Assembly: GCA_023701085.1 (NCBI GenBank)
Contig: JAMPXR010000177.1
Span: 1-5,853 of the forward strand
Origin: Ramlibacter sp.
Lineage (GTDB): Bacteria > Pseudomonadota > Gammaproteobacteria > Burkholderiales > Burkholderiaceae_C
Reading direction: 5' to 3'
Length of the DNA: 5,853 nt
The position numbers and the translations under genes are program-made. Every line of letters begins with the position of its first letter. The stretch's first letter is position 1. The notes below the pieces were generated by a model that worked only from the letters and a program-made list of their open reading frames with translations, was not told the DNA's origin and did not search any database. Positions 1 through 5,423 of the stretch are shown here, piece after piece.

Positions 1-159
1 ATCAACAACTTCGAGGGGGCCGTGAAAATTGACGGCTTGCCCACACTGTTCGAACGCGATGCGCTGGAGATCGCCGGGCCGGCCGAGCTCACGTTTTCGG
101 CCAATGGCGGCCATGCGCACTTCATCCTGATCGAGATGGCGCAATCGGCTGCGAGCTGA
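1..159 (+). CDS. Pirin-like cupin protein, C-terminal end only (5' truncated by window edge)
   Basis: The frame is open from base 1 and ends at TGA 157-159, giving 52 residues that begin INNFEGAVKIDG and end FILIEMAQSAAS. The pattern of a strand around VKIDG, a 'RDALEI' turn, 'ELTFSA' and a final hydrophobic 'HFILIEMA' strand resembles the last beta-strands of the C-terminal cupin barrel of pirin / quercetin 2,3-dioxygenase-like proteins. In that family this end reads roughly 'GDGLAI...L.L.A..DAEFLLFDL'. Pirin-family metal-binding histidines lie in the N-terminal cupin domain, which is outside the window, so activity cannot be judged. The gene converges on pdxA2, with 135 bp between the two stop codons. 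Only a fragment is visible and the family call rests on pattern recognition alone; another bicupin family is possible. Confidence 0.6.
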   Translation: MNNFEGAVKIDGLPTLFERDALEIAGPAELTFSANGGHAHFILIEMAQSAAS

Positions 160-162
160 TAC

Positions 163-194
163 TCAACCCGAGGCAGCGTCAACCCGAGGCAACG
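163..194. repeat. 16-bp tandem duplication
   Basis: Two directly adjacent copies of a 16-bp unit lie at 163-178 (TCAACCCGAGGCAGCG) and 179-194 (TCAACCCGAGGCAACG). They match at 15 of 16 positions. The repeat starts 4 bp after the pirin-like stop codon, in the gap before the end of pdxA2. It looks like a recent local duplication rather than a functional array. No further copies follow. Confidence 0.85.
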
Positions 195-203
195 CAACGG
201 CCG

Positions 204-222
204 GCGTTCCAGCGCGGAACGC
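204..222. terminator. Hairpin between convergent genes, weak terminator candidate
   Basis: GCGTTCC at 204-210 pairs perfectly with GGAACGC at 216-222 across a 5-nt loop (AGCGC). An alternative, mutually exclusive stem can form between GGAAC at 216-220 and GTTCC at 229-233. The element lies between the stop codons of the pirin-like gene (+) and pdxA2 (-), where a shared transcription end is expected. Neither strand shows a T-tract after the stem, so it is not a classical intrinsic terminator. Confidence 0.3.
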
Positions 223-294
223 GGCGCTGTTCCCACCCCGGCTGGATTCGCGCGATCGCCATGGCCGCCGCCGGCACCGCTGCGGGCCACGTGC

Positions 295-1296
295 TCAAGA
301 GGGCCGGCGCGTCGCCAGTTCCACGGCCTGCCGCAGCGCCTCGAGCATCGAGCGTTCGTCCACGCTGCCCTGGCCCGCGATGTCGAAGGCCGTGCCGTGG
401 TCGACCGAAGTGCGGATCACCGGCAGTCCGACCGTGATGTTCACGCCGGCCTCGATGCCCAGCACCTTGATCGGGCCGTGCCCCTGGTCGTGGTACATCG
501 CGACGACCAGGTCGAAGTCGCCCCGGCCGGCGCGGAAGAACAGCGTGTCGGCCGGCAGCGGACCCTCGACGCGCCAGCCCCGGGCGCGGCAGGCGGCGAT
601 CGCCGGCACGATCTTGGCGGCCTCCTCGCCGTGGCCGAACAGGCCGTTCTCGCCGGCGTGCGGATTGATCGCGCACACGCCGATCAACGGATCAGCGATG
701 CCGGCCTGGACGAGCGTCGCATGGCCGCGCGCGATGGTGCGCTCGACCAGTCCCGGCTCGATCCGCGCGATCGCGTCCAGCAGGCCGATGTGCGTGGTCA
801 CGTGGATCACGCGCAGGCCCGGCGCCGTCAGCATCATCGACACCTCGGGCGTGCCGGTCAGGTGGGCCAGCATCTCGGTGTGGCCCGGGAATTTGTGGCC
901 ACCGGCGTGCAGCGCTTCCTTGTTCAGCGGCGCCGTGCAGATCGCGTCGGCCTGCTGCGCCTGCACCAGGTCGACGGCCTTGGCGATGTAACGGTAGGCC
1001 GCGTCGCCGGCCACCGGCGAGAGCCGTCCGAAGGGCAGGTCGGCCGGGATCAGTCCGAGGTCGATGCAGTCGACGCTGCCATGGCGGAATGCGGCCTGCG
1101 CCGGACCGGCCACGGCGTTCACCGACGGCGTCACGCCGGCGATGCGGCCGGCCTGGCGCAGCCGTGCGGCGTCGCCGATGACCAGCGGCCGGCACGTGTC
1201 GTACAGCGACGCCTGCGCGAGGCTCTTCATGATGATCTCGGGACCCACGCCGGCGGCATCCCCCATGGTGATGGCGATCAGGGGGCGGTAGCGCAT
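295..1296 (-). CDS. pdxA2: PdxA2-type D-threonate (or D-erythronate) 4-phosphate dehydrogenase
   Basis: A 333-residue cytoplasmic protein of the PdxA family. Family knowledge: PdxA2 enzymes use NAD+ to oxidise the C3 hydroxyl of a 4-phosphotetronate. The product loses CO2 to give dihydroxyacetone phosphate, analogous to PdxA acting on 4-hydroxythreonine 4-phosphate. Visible motifs are ITMGDAAGVGPE (9-20), TAPLNKEAL (121-129), GHTEML (138-143), THIGL (168-172), NPHAGENGLFG (211-221), MYHDQGH (267-273) and GLPVIRTSVDHGTAFDIAG (290-308). His169, His213 and His269 align with the metal-binding histidines of E. coli PdxA (H166, H211, H266). The HDQGH form, where canonical PdxA usually has another residue in place of the second His, and the adjoining DUF1537 kinase favour PdxA2 over vitamin B6 synthesis. 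The ATG at 1296 is chosen because MRYRPLIAITMGD is a normal family N-terminus; the open frame runs further upstream but only as a shadow of the kinase gene. The start lies within the last 19 bp of the kinase gene and has no strong Shine-Dalgarno, which suggests translational coupling. Confidence 0.92.
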   Translation of the reverse strand: MRYRPLIAITMGDAAGVGPEIIMKSLAQASLYDTCRPLVIGDAARLRQAGRIAGVTPSVNAVAGPAQAAFRHGSVDCIDLGLIPADLPFGRLSPVAGDAAYRYIAKAVDLVQAQQADAICTAPLNKEALHAGGHKFPGHTEMLAHLTGTPEVSMMLTAPGLRVIHVTTHIGLLDAIARIEPGLVERTIARGHATLVQAGIADPLIGVCAINPHAGENGLFGHGEEAAKIVPAIAACRARGWRVEGPLPADTLFFRAGRGDFDLVVAMYHDQGHGPIKVLGIEAGVNITVGLPVIRTSVDHGTAFDIAGQGSVDERSMLEALRQAVELATRRPS

Positions 1297-2537
1297 GGCG
1301 TCGTCTGGCTCGTTAGGGGTGCGCCGGCGGCGCGAATGCGCGCCAGCTCGCGGTAGGCTTCGAGCAGGGCGTCGGGCGAGCCGAACGCGCCGGCCTTGGT
1401 GACCACGGGCAGGCGGCGCGCGCCCAGCGTCGCCGACAGGGGCACGCCGGGTTCGATCTCGCGCAGCAGCTGCAGCGAATGGGCGCCGAAGGCGGGCAAC
1501 AGCGCGCGCGCCGTCTCGCCACCGGTGGCCACCAGCGCGCCTATCCGGGCGGCCAGCGGCGCCAGCAGGTGCCCGAGCGCTTCGCACAGCGCGTGGCCCT
1601 GGGCCAGGTCGTCGTCGCCGGCGGTTCCCGTGCGGATCAACACGTCCCGGCCATCCGCCAGCGCCTGTTCGACCGCATCGGCGAGCGGCCGCCACTGCGC
1701 GCCATTGGCACCCGCGCGCAGCAGGGCGGGCGCCGGCTCGAACACCGCGAGCTGTGCGCCGGCTTCGAGCTTGCGCGCCTGCTGCCGTGCGACTGCCGAC
1801 AGGCTGCCGACGACGGTGACGATGGCCCCATCGACCGGCGGCAACGGCGCCGCCGCATGGCCGACCAGCCCGGCCGCGCCCGGCAGGTGCGCGGCCAGTC
1901 CCGCCGACCCCACCCAGTAGACCGGCAGGCCGACCGAAGCGCGGGCGATCGCGGCCAGGTCCGAATCCTCCTGGGCGTCGCAGACGATGGCCCGCACCGC
2001 ACCGCCCGCGACCTGTCGCCGCAGCTCGGTGGCGAGGTCGCCGCGCACGCGCTGCAGCGGCACGCTGAGCGCGTTCACGCCCTCGGCCCGCAGCATCGCG
2101 ACGATGTCGGCCGCGCCGCGCATGCGCTCGCTCTTCCAGATCTCGGTCGCCTCCAGCGGCACGCCGTTGACGAACACGCGGCCGCCCAGCGTGGTGCGTC
2201 CGGCGGGCGGGAAGGCCGGTGCGACGATGGCCACGCCGGCGTCGTTCAGCGCCGCGATCTCGGCGGCGAAGTTGCCCCGCAGCGTCGAATCGATCTTCTT
2301 GTAGAACAGCCGCCCGGGCGCCATGCGCGAGCGCCAGAGGCGGGTGTTGATCTCGCGCGCCTGCGCGGGCGGGCGGTAGCGCGAATCGGAGTCGACCGCG
2401 ACCACCTGGGCATCGGCGGCACCGGCCGGGTCGAACAGCACGACGCTGCGCAGCCCCGCCTTGGCCGCGCCCATCGCGCAGTCGGCCGCGCCCGAGAGGT
2501 CGTCCGCCAGGATGAACAGGGAGTCGGCGGCGGCCAT
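1278..2537 (-). CDS. dtnK: Four-carbon acid sugar kinase (DUF1537), probable D-threonate kinase
   Basis: A 419-residue cytoplasmic kinase of the two-domain DUF1537 / four-carbon acid-sugar kinase family, of normal length. The N-terminal substrate domain carries LFILADDLSGAADC (7-20), KKIDSTLRGN (80-89) and PAFPPAGRTTLGGRVFVNG (107-125). The C-terminal nucleotide domain carries VVGSLSAVARQQ, ATGGETARALL (337-347) and KAGAFGSPDALL (381-392). Known family members phosphorylate the 4-OH of D-threonate, D-erythronate or 3-oxotetronates. Those working with PdxA2 are D-threonate or D-erythronate kinases, so the adjacent pdxA2 makes 3-oxotetronate kinase (OtnK) less likely. Exact substrate is inferred. 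The nucleotide-site motif is KAGAFG, where I recall KSGGFG as the more usual form. The ATG at 2537 is chosen because the ADDLSGAADC motif then sits at the usual distance from the N-terminus; it overlaps the stop of a 26-codon ORF. A weak GAAAG lies about 9 nt upstream. Confidence 0.9.
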   Translation of the reverse strand: MAAADSLFILADDLSGAADCAMGAAKAGLRSVVLFDPAGAADAQVVAVDSDSRYRPPAQAREINTRLWRSRMAPGRLFYKKIDSTLRGNFAAEIAALNDAGVAIVAPAFPPAGRTTLGGRVFVNGVPLEATEIWKSERMRGAADIVAMLRAEGVNALSVPLQRVRGDLATELRRQVAGGAVRAIVCDAQEDSDLAAIARASVGLPVYWVGSAGLAAHLPGAAGLVGHAAAPLPPVDGAIVTVVGSLSAVARQQARKLEAGAQLAVFEPAPALLRAGANGAQWRPLADAVEQALADGRDVLIRTGTAGDDDLAQGHALCEALGHLLAPLAARIGALVATGGETARALLPAFGAHSLQLLREIEPGVPLSATLGARRLPVVTKAGAFGSPDALLEAYRELARIRAAGAPLTSQTTPCATAP

Positions 2538-2617
2538 CAGGCGGCTTTCACGCGCTGCGCCGCCCCGACGCGCCGGTCTACGCGGTCCAGTGTTCGCTTG
2601 AGGGGCAGTTGTGCCAT
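2537..2617 (-). CDS. Possible 26-residue leader ORF coupled to the acid-sugar kinase
   Basis: An ATG at 2617 opens a 26-codon frame (MAQLPLKRTLDRVDRR then VGAAQRVKAA). Its TGA shares one base with the kinase ATG (TGATG), a typical translational-coupling arrangement. The peptide is basic, with five Arg and two Lys, and could form an amphipathic helix. It has no signal peptide, no metal-binding motif and no run of one amino acid that would suggest attenuation. A weak AGG precedes the ATG by about 5 nt. No earlier ATG, GTG or TTG exists in this frame before an upstream stop. I recognise no family. It could be a genuine leader, the degraded end of a lost gene, or chance: short open frames are common at this GC content. 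Confidence 0.3.
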   Translation of the reverse strand: MAQLPLKRTLDRVDRRVGAAQRVKAA

Positions 2618-2690
2618 GGGGGCCTGAGGGAATTGATTGCTGTGCGGGTCACGATCGGGCGGGTCCCGTGGGTTGGCGCAGGTATCTGCG

Positions 2691-2743
2691 GATCGAAATG
2701 ATCGTTCGCTACATGATCATTGCGATCATTATCCATTTGTCAG
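2691..2743 (-). promoter_or_regulatory. Candidate promoter and operator cluster (TGATC/GATCA sites) for the dtnK-pdxA2 operon
   Basis: On the minus strand CTGACA (2743-2738) and AATGAT (2721-2716) form a plausible -35/-10 pair with a 16-bp spacer; GATAAT at 2733-2728 is an alternative -10. Overlapping this are AATGATCG (2697-2704) and its exact inverted copy CGATCATT (2723-2730), with the palindrome ATGATCAT (2713-2720) between them. GATC occurs at 2691, 2700, 2715 and 2724, giving spacings of 9, 15 and 9. The cluster begins at the stop codon of the upstream ytfH-like gene and ends 74 bp before the 26-codon ORF. Operator function is inferred from symmetry and position; no cognate regulator is identified. 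Confidence 0.4.
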
Positions 2744-3163
2744 GTCGCGCTCGGTTTCTGCCTTGGCGACCATGATCCGCGGCAGGTTCAGCTCGATCCA
2801 GTCGGCCAGGCCCCGAACCTTGCCCGCGGCCTGGCGTCCGAGCCGGGTCAGGCTGTACTCGACATGGGGCGGCACGACGTCGTACGCGATGCGCTGCACC
2901 AGGCCGTCGCTTTCCAGCCATTGCAGCGTCTGCGCCAGCATGCGCTCGCTGACCCCGCCGATGGCGCGCCGCAATTCGCTGAACCGGTGCGTCCGCGCCT
3001 CCAGCACGATCAGCACCAGCACGCCCCATCGGCTGGTGACATGCTTGAGAACCTCGCGCGACGGACAGGCCTCGGCCAGCAGGTTTCCGCGGCGCAGGCG
3101 CTGCGACAGGGAGAGTGCACGCTGGGTCCTTTGGGCTGAGGCGCGGGCGACACTTACTTTCAT
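2729..3163 (-). CDS. ytfH: HxlR-family (YtfH/QorR-type) thiol-responsive transcriptional regulator
   Basis: A 144-residue winged helix-turn-helix protein of the HxlR (DUF24) family. Its core reads CPSREVLKHVTSRWGVLVL (33-51), HRFSELRRAIGGVSERMLAQ (59-78), LESDGLVQR (83-91), VPPHVEYSLTRLG (97-109) and ADWIELNLP (120-128). This is close to E. coli YtfH as I remember it. Cys33 is the only cysteine and sits at the conserved family position. In characterised members such as QorR of Corynebacterium glutamicum, this residue senses oxidants or quinones and relieves repression. The gene is divergent from qorB, its expected target. The ATG at 3163 (MKVSVARAS) is preferred because a TTGAAT-18-TACAAT promoter lies just upstream and would put transcription initiation near 3184. 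Longer starts, including ATG 3208, would lie inside that promoter or in qorB. The stop at 2729-2731 lies in the TGATC cluster. Confidence 0.9.
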   Translation of the reverse strand: MKVSVARASAQRTQRALSLSQRLRRGNLLAEACPSREVLKHVTSRWGVLVLIVLEARTHRFSELRRAIGGVSERMLAQTLQWLESDGLVQRIAYDVVPPHVEYSLTRLGRQAAGKVRGLADWIELNLPRIMVAKAETERDLTNG

Positions 3164-3220
3164 GTGCGTACTTACGAAAAGTTCGTGTTCATTGTACAGT
3201 GAGCGCATCTTCAAATTCAA
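3152..3220. promoter_or_regulatory. Divergent ytfH/qorB promoter region with candidate HxlR operator
   Basis: On the minus strand TTGAAT (3220-3215) and TACAAT (3196-3191), 18 bp apart, form a good promoter for the regulator. On the plus strand TACAGT (3195-3200) is a candidate -10 for qorB, with only a weak -35 (TTACGA, 3172-3177). The two -10 elements overlap at a TGTACA palindrome (3194-3199). ACGAA (3174-3178) and TTCGT (3182-3186) form an inverted repeat around the predicted regulator start site. ACTTAC is repeated directly at 3152 and 3170. HxlR proteins normally bind such divergent regions and repress both genes. The exact operator cannot be fixed from one sequence. Confidence 0.5.
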
Positions 3221-3233
3221 TCCATGAAACGCC

Positions 3234-4085
3234 ATGACCATTGCCATCACCGGAGCCACCGGCCAGCTCGGCCGTCTCGTCGTCGGGAAGCTCAAGACCC
3301 GGACGCCTCCTTCGAATCTCATCGCCCTGGTCCGCTCCCCGTCCAAGGCGGCCGACCTCGGCATTGCCGCGCGTGAGGCGGACTACACAAGGCCCGAGAC
3401 GCTGGCCACGGCCCTTCAGGGCGTCGATACGCTGATGTTCATTTCGTCGAGCGAGATCGGCCAGCGCGTGCCGCAGCATCGCAATGTCATCGAGGCGGCC
3501 GGGCACGCCGGCGTGAAGCGCATCGTCTACACCAGTCTGCTGCATGCCGACACTTCCGTGCTGGATCTTGCCGCCGAGCACCTCCCGACCGAGCAGATGC
3601 TGAAGGCCTGCGGCATCGCGTACACGATCCTGCGAAACGGCTGGTACACGGAGAACTACACCGCGTCGGTTCCCGGCGCGCTGGCCGGCGGCGTTCTGAT
3701 CGGCAGCGCCGGCGACGGCCGGATTTCGTCGGCCCCGCGCGCCGATTACGCCGAGGCAGCGGCGGTCGTCCTCACGAGCCCGGGCCACGAGGGCAAGACC
3801 TACGAGCTGGCCGGGGATGTTTCCTTCACGCTGGCCGACCTGGCCGCCGAGATCTCGCGGCAGACCGGCAAAGCCATCGCCTACAAGAACCTTCCCGAGG
3901 CGGATTACGCTTCGTCCCTCGTCGGTTTCGGCGTGCCCGAGGGCTTCGCACGGGCCATCGCCAAATGGGATGTCGGGGCCACGACCGGCGCGCTGTTCGA
4001 CGACGGCCGGCAACTGTCCAGCTTGATCGGCCGGCCCACGGCGACGCTCGCCGCGTCAGTGGCCGAGGCCCTCGAGCACGCATGA
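3234..4085 (+). CDS. qorB: QorB/YtfG-type NAD(P)H:quinone oxidoreductase (NmrA-like SDR)
   Basis: A 283-residue soluble atypical short-chain dehydrogenase/NmrA-like protein; the E. coli homologue is about 286 residues. The N-terminal Rossmann fingerprint is ITGATGQLG (5-13), followed by LVRSPSKA (32-39), where Arg34 is in place to favour NADPH. Further signatures shared with E. coli QorB are ISSSEIGQRVPQHRNVI (69-85), YTSLLHADTS (98-107), LRNGWYTENY (132-141) and a later YELAGD. Family knowledge: the enzyme reduces quinones with NADPH in the cytoplasm, which fits control by an HxlR thiol sensor divergent to it. The ATG at 3234 gives MTIAITGATG, the normal N-terminus. It lacks a clear Shine-Dalgarno. 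An out-of-frame ATG occurs 11 nt upstream at 3223. A hairpin 27 bp past the stop may end the transcript. Confidence 0.93.
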   Translation: MTIAITGATGQLGRLVVGKLKTRTPPSNLIALVRSPSKAADLGIAAREADYTRPETLATALQGVDTLMFISSSEIGQRVPQHRNVIEAAGHAGVKRIVYTSLLHADTSVLDLAAEHLPTEQMLKACGIAYTILRNGWYTENYTASVPGALAGGVLIGSAGDGRISSAPRADYAEAAAVVLTSPGHEGKTYELAGDVSFTLADLAAEISRQTGKAIAYKNLPEADYASSLVGFGVPEGFARAIAKWDVGATTGALFDDGRQLSSLIGRPTATLAASVAEALEHA

Positions 4086-4111
4086 GCCCGGCGATCGGGA
4101 GCGCGTTTCCG

Positions 4112-4134
4112 GCGGCCTTTCTGGCAAAGGCCGC
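4112..4134 (+). terminator. Perfect 9-bp hairpin downstream of qorB, probable transcript end
   Basis: GCGGCCTTT (4112-4120) pairs exactly with AAAGGCCGC (4126-4134) across a CTGGC loop, starting 27 bp after the qorB stop. The stem is strong, but only TT follows before CCCATCG, so it lacks a proper U-tract. It may terminate inefficiently, with Rho, or act as a 3'-end stabiliser. A second, weaker stem (AGCCGG 4155-4160 with CCGGCT 4168-4173) follows. Confidence 0.5.
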
Positions 4135-4216
4135 TTCCCATCGACTCGACAGTAAGCCGGGACTTTTCCGGCTGCACGGCTGAGCTGACGTTCGCGCCGT
4201 TTGGCCGGGACGTCCT

Positions 4217-4265
4217 GTGGCACAAACAGGAATGCACTAAATATTTCGGGAGTTTTCTCCTGTTT
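4217..4265 (+). promoter_or_regulatory. Candidate promoter and inverted repeat upstream of the lipoprotein gene
   Basis: This AT-richer stretch holds a possible sigma-70 pair, GTGGCA (4217-4222) and AATATT (4240-4245), with a 17-bp spacer. An exact 8-bp inverted repeat frames it: AAACAGGA at 4224-4231 and TCCTGTTT at 4258-4265, separated by 26 bp. A smaller hairpin, GGAG (4249-4252), TTTT loop, CTCC (4257-4260), overlaps the right arm. The arms could be an operator or, if transcription starts upstream, an mRNA structure. Apart from this and the two stems after qorB, the gap 4086-4321 contains only a GCTTAAGC palindrome (4282-4289) and no convincing gene. Confidence 0.35.
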
Positions 4266-4321
4266 CACGGCAAATCTTCGCGCTTAAGCTGAAGGTCATC
4301 CACACGAACCGGGAGAACGCC

Positions 4322-5296
4322 TTGGATATAGGAAGAACCTACAGACTCTTGGGGGCGGCGATCGTCGCCTGCGGCTTGGCGCTGGCGGGGTGCGGTGGCG
4401 GCGATCCCGTGGTCGTGGGAGGGGCGCTGTTCACGACCGCACCCGCGCAGGTAACGCTTGATGGCGGTTCAAGCGCAAGTTTCAAGATCAACGGAGGCAA
4501 TCTCCCCTATACCGCGAGCAGCGGGAACGGAAACGTTGCGAGTGCAACCGTATCTGGCGGCAACACCCTCTCGCTGACCGCTGTCGCTCCCGGTACCACC
4601 TCGGTAACGATCGTCGATGCCATCGGTTCCAGGCTCAATGTCGAAGTGACGGTGCTGGCTCAAAGCCAGGGGGGCACGGCCATCTCGTTGATGCCCGACG
4701 CGCTCAACGTCGGGAACTGCACAACTCGTGTCCCATTCATGTTCACGGGAGGAGTTCCCCCGTACACCGTTCTCACCAGCAACAACTTCTTCGCGCCTGT
4801 GAGTTCGCCACTTAGCCTGCCCGATGGCCGCTTGTATTTCTTTGCCGATTTCAAGTACCCGCCAACAGCGCCGGATCCGACCTCACCCGAGACGGACTCG
4901 CGCGATGAAACGGACACTCTCACGGTCTTGGATAGTCATTCGCGCGCCGCTACAGCGAAGGTGATCACAAAGGTCCCGACTGTGAGTTGCCCCTCGAATC
5001 CGCTCCTCGTCGTTTCGCCGGAGTCAGCAAATTTCCGCGCCAGCGAAATACGTGCTTTCCAAATCTCCGGCGGGCCGGCCGTGCCCGCACCGCCGACGGT
5101 GTGTTTCTATGACAACGACCGTCCCGTGGACTGCGACGGCGTGAACAGCAGTGGAGCGGGCATCGCTAAGGTAGTGTCTGCCGGCGCTTCCGCGATCAAC
5201 GTCCAGGCGCTGAGGGTGGGTTCGACGTTGATGACGGTAGAAACCGCAGACAAGCAGAGAGCCAGCGTCGTGATCACTGTCCTGCCTCAACCCTGA
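4322..5296 (+). CDS. Predicted lipoprotein with three Ig-like (Big-type) repeats, function unknown
   Basis: A 324-residue protein with a lipoprotein signal peptide: Arg5 and Arg8, a hydrophobic stretch (9-22) and lipobox LAGC with Cys24 as the lipidated residue, then a GGGD linker. It should be anchored in an envelope membrane, facing the periplasm or surface. The rest is three beta-rich repeats at about 36-113, 119-218 and 228-322. The first two share an 'F.I.GG..PYT..S.N...A' core, and the repeats end in a 'G.T..TV.D..G....V.VTV'-type strand run. This resembles bacterial Ig-like domains. Cys133 and Cys223 bracket the second repeat, and Cys261 and Cys271 lie close together in the third; disulfides are plausible. 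The start is TTG at 4322, supported by GGGAG six bases upstream and by the correctly placed signal peptide. By eye, GC is lower than in flanking genes. No catalytic motif is seen; adhesion or scaffolding is only a guess. Confidence 0.8.
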   Translation: MDIGRTYRLLGAAIVACGLALAGCGGGDPVVVGGALFTTAPAQVTLDGGSSASFKINGGNLPYTASSGNGNVASATVSGGNTLSLTAVAPGTTSVTIVDAIGSRLNVEVTVLAQSQGGTAISLMPDALNVGNCTTRVPFMFTGGVPPYTVLTSNNFFAPVSSPLSLPDGRLYFFADFKYPPTAPDPTSPETDSRDETDTLTVLDSHSRAATAKVITKVPTVSCPSNPLLVVSPESANFRASEIRAFQISGGPAVPAPPTVCFYDNDRPVDCDGVNSSGAGIAKVVSAGASAINVQALRVGSTLMTVETADKQRASVVITVLPQP

Positions 5297-5312
5297 ACTC
5301 CCACTCTGTCCT

Positions 5313-5349
5313 GCGCCCGGCGAAATCTTCGCCGGGCGCTTTCACTTTT
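5313..5349 (+). terminator. Strong intrinsic terminator of the lipoprotein gene
   Basis: GCGCCCGGCGAA (5313-5324) pairs exactly with TTCGCCGGGCGC (5328-5339) over an ATC loop, and TTTCACTTTT follows. The 12-bp stem begins 17 bp after the stop codon at 5294-5296. The T-rich side is on the plus strand only, so it mainly serves the lipoprotein gene, although the stem could also block convergent transcripts from the right. Confidence 0.92.
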
Positions 5350-5423
5350 GGTCGACGACAGCGTCCACTGCCGCGCGGTTCGCGCCCGGTGTTTCGCAGG
5401 CCGGGATGGCCCCTGGCGCGGTG

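Noticed and set aside
397..1356. Long plus-strand open frame of 319 codons opposite pdxA2
   Set aside because: It is an antisense shadow of GC-rich coding DNA: the composition is biased to Arg, Asp, His, Gln and Val, no family motif is seen, and the opposite strand encodes an intact PdxA2.
1297..1695. N-terminal extension of PdxA2 to a 466-residue protein
   Set aside because: The extension is out of frame within the kinase gene and is rich in Arg and Ala. Family length and the MRYRPLIAITMGD N-terminus point to the ATG at 1296.
1479..2627. Long plus-strand open frame of 382 codons opposite the kinase gene
   Set aside because: It has low-complexity Arg/Gln/Asp-rich composition and no motifs. 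It lies fully antisense to the well-supported DUF1537 kinase.
3164..3364. Longer starts for the HxlR regulator
   Set aside because: They would extend the protein through the divergent promoter and into the qorB coding region. The shorter start at 3163 fits the family length.
4218..4236. TGGCAC...TGCA resembling a sigma-54 (-24/-12) promoter upstream of the lipoprotein gene
   Set aside because: The GG at 4219 and GC at 4234 are 15 bp apart, first base to first base, whereas sigma-54 promoters need about 12. The spacing rules it out.
4056..4268. Minus-strand 70-codon open frame (MKQEKTPEIF...) in the gap after qorB
   Set aside because: It overlaps the qorB 3' end and the hairpins, has no ribosome site that I can support, and its composition shifts to Arg/Pro-rich as in antisense shadows.
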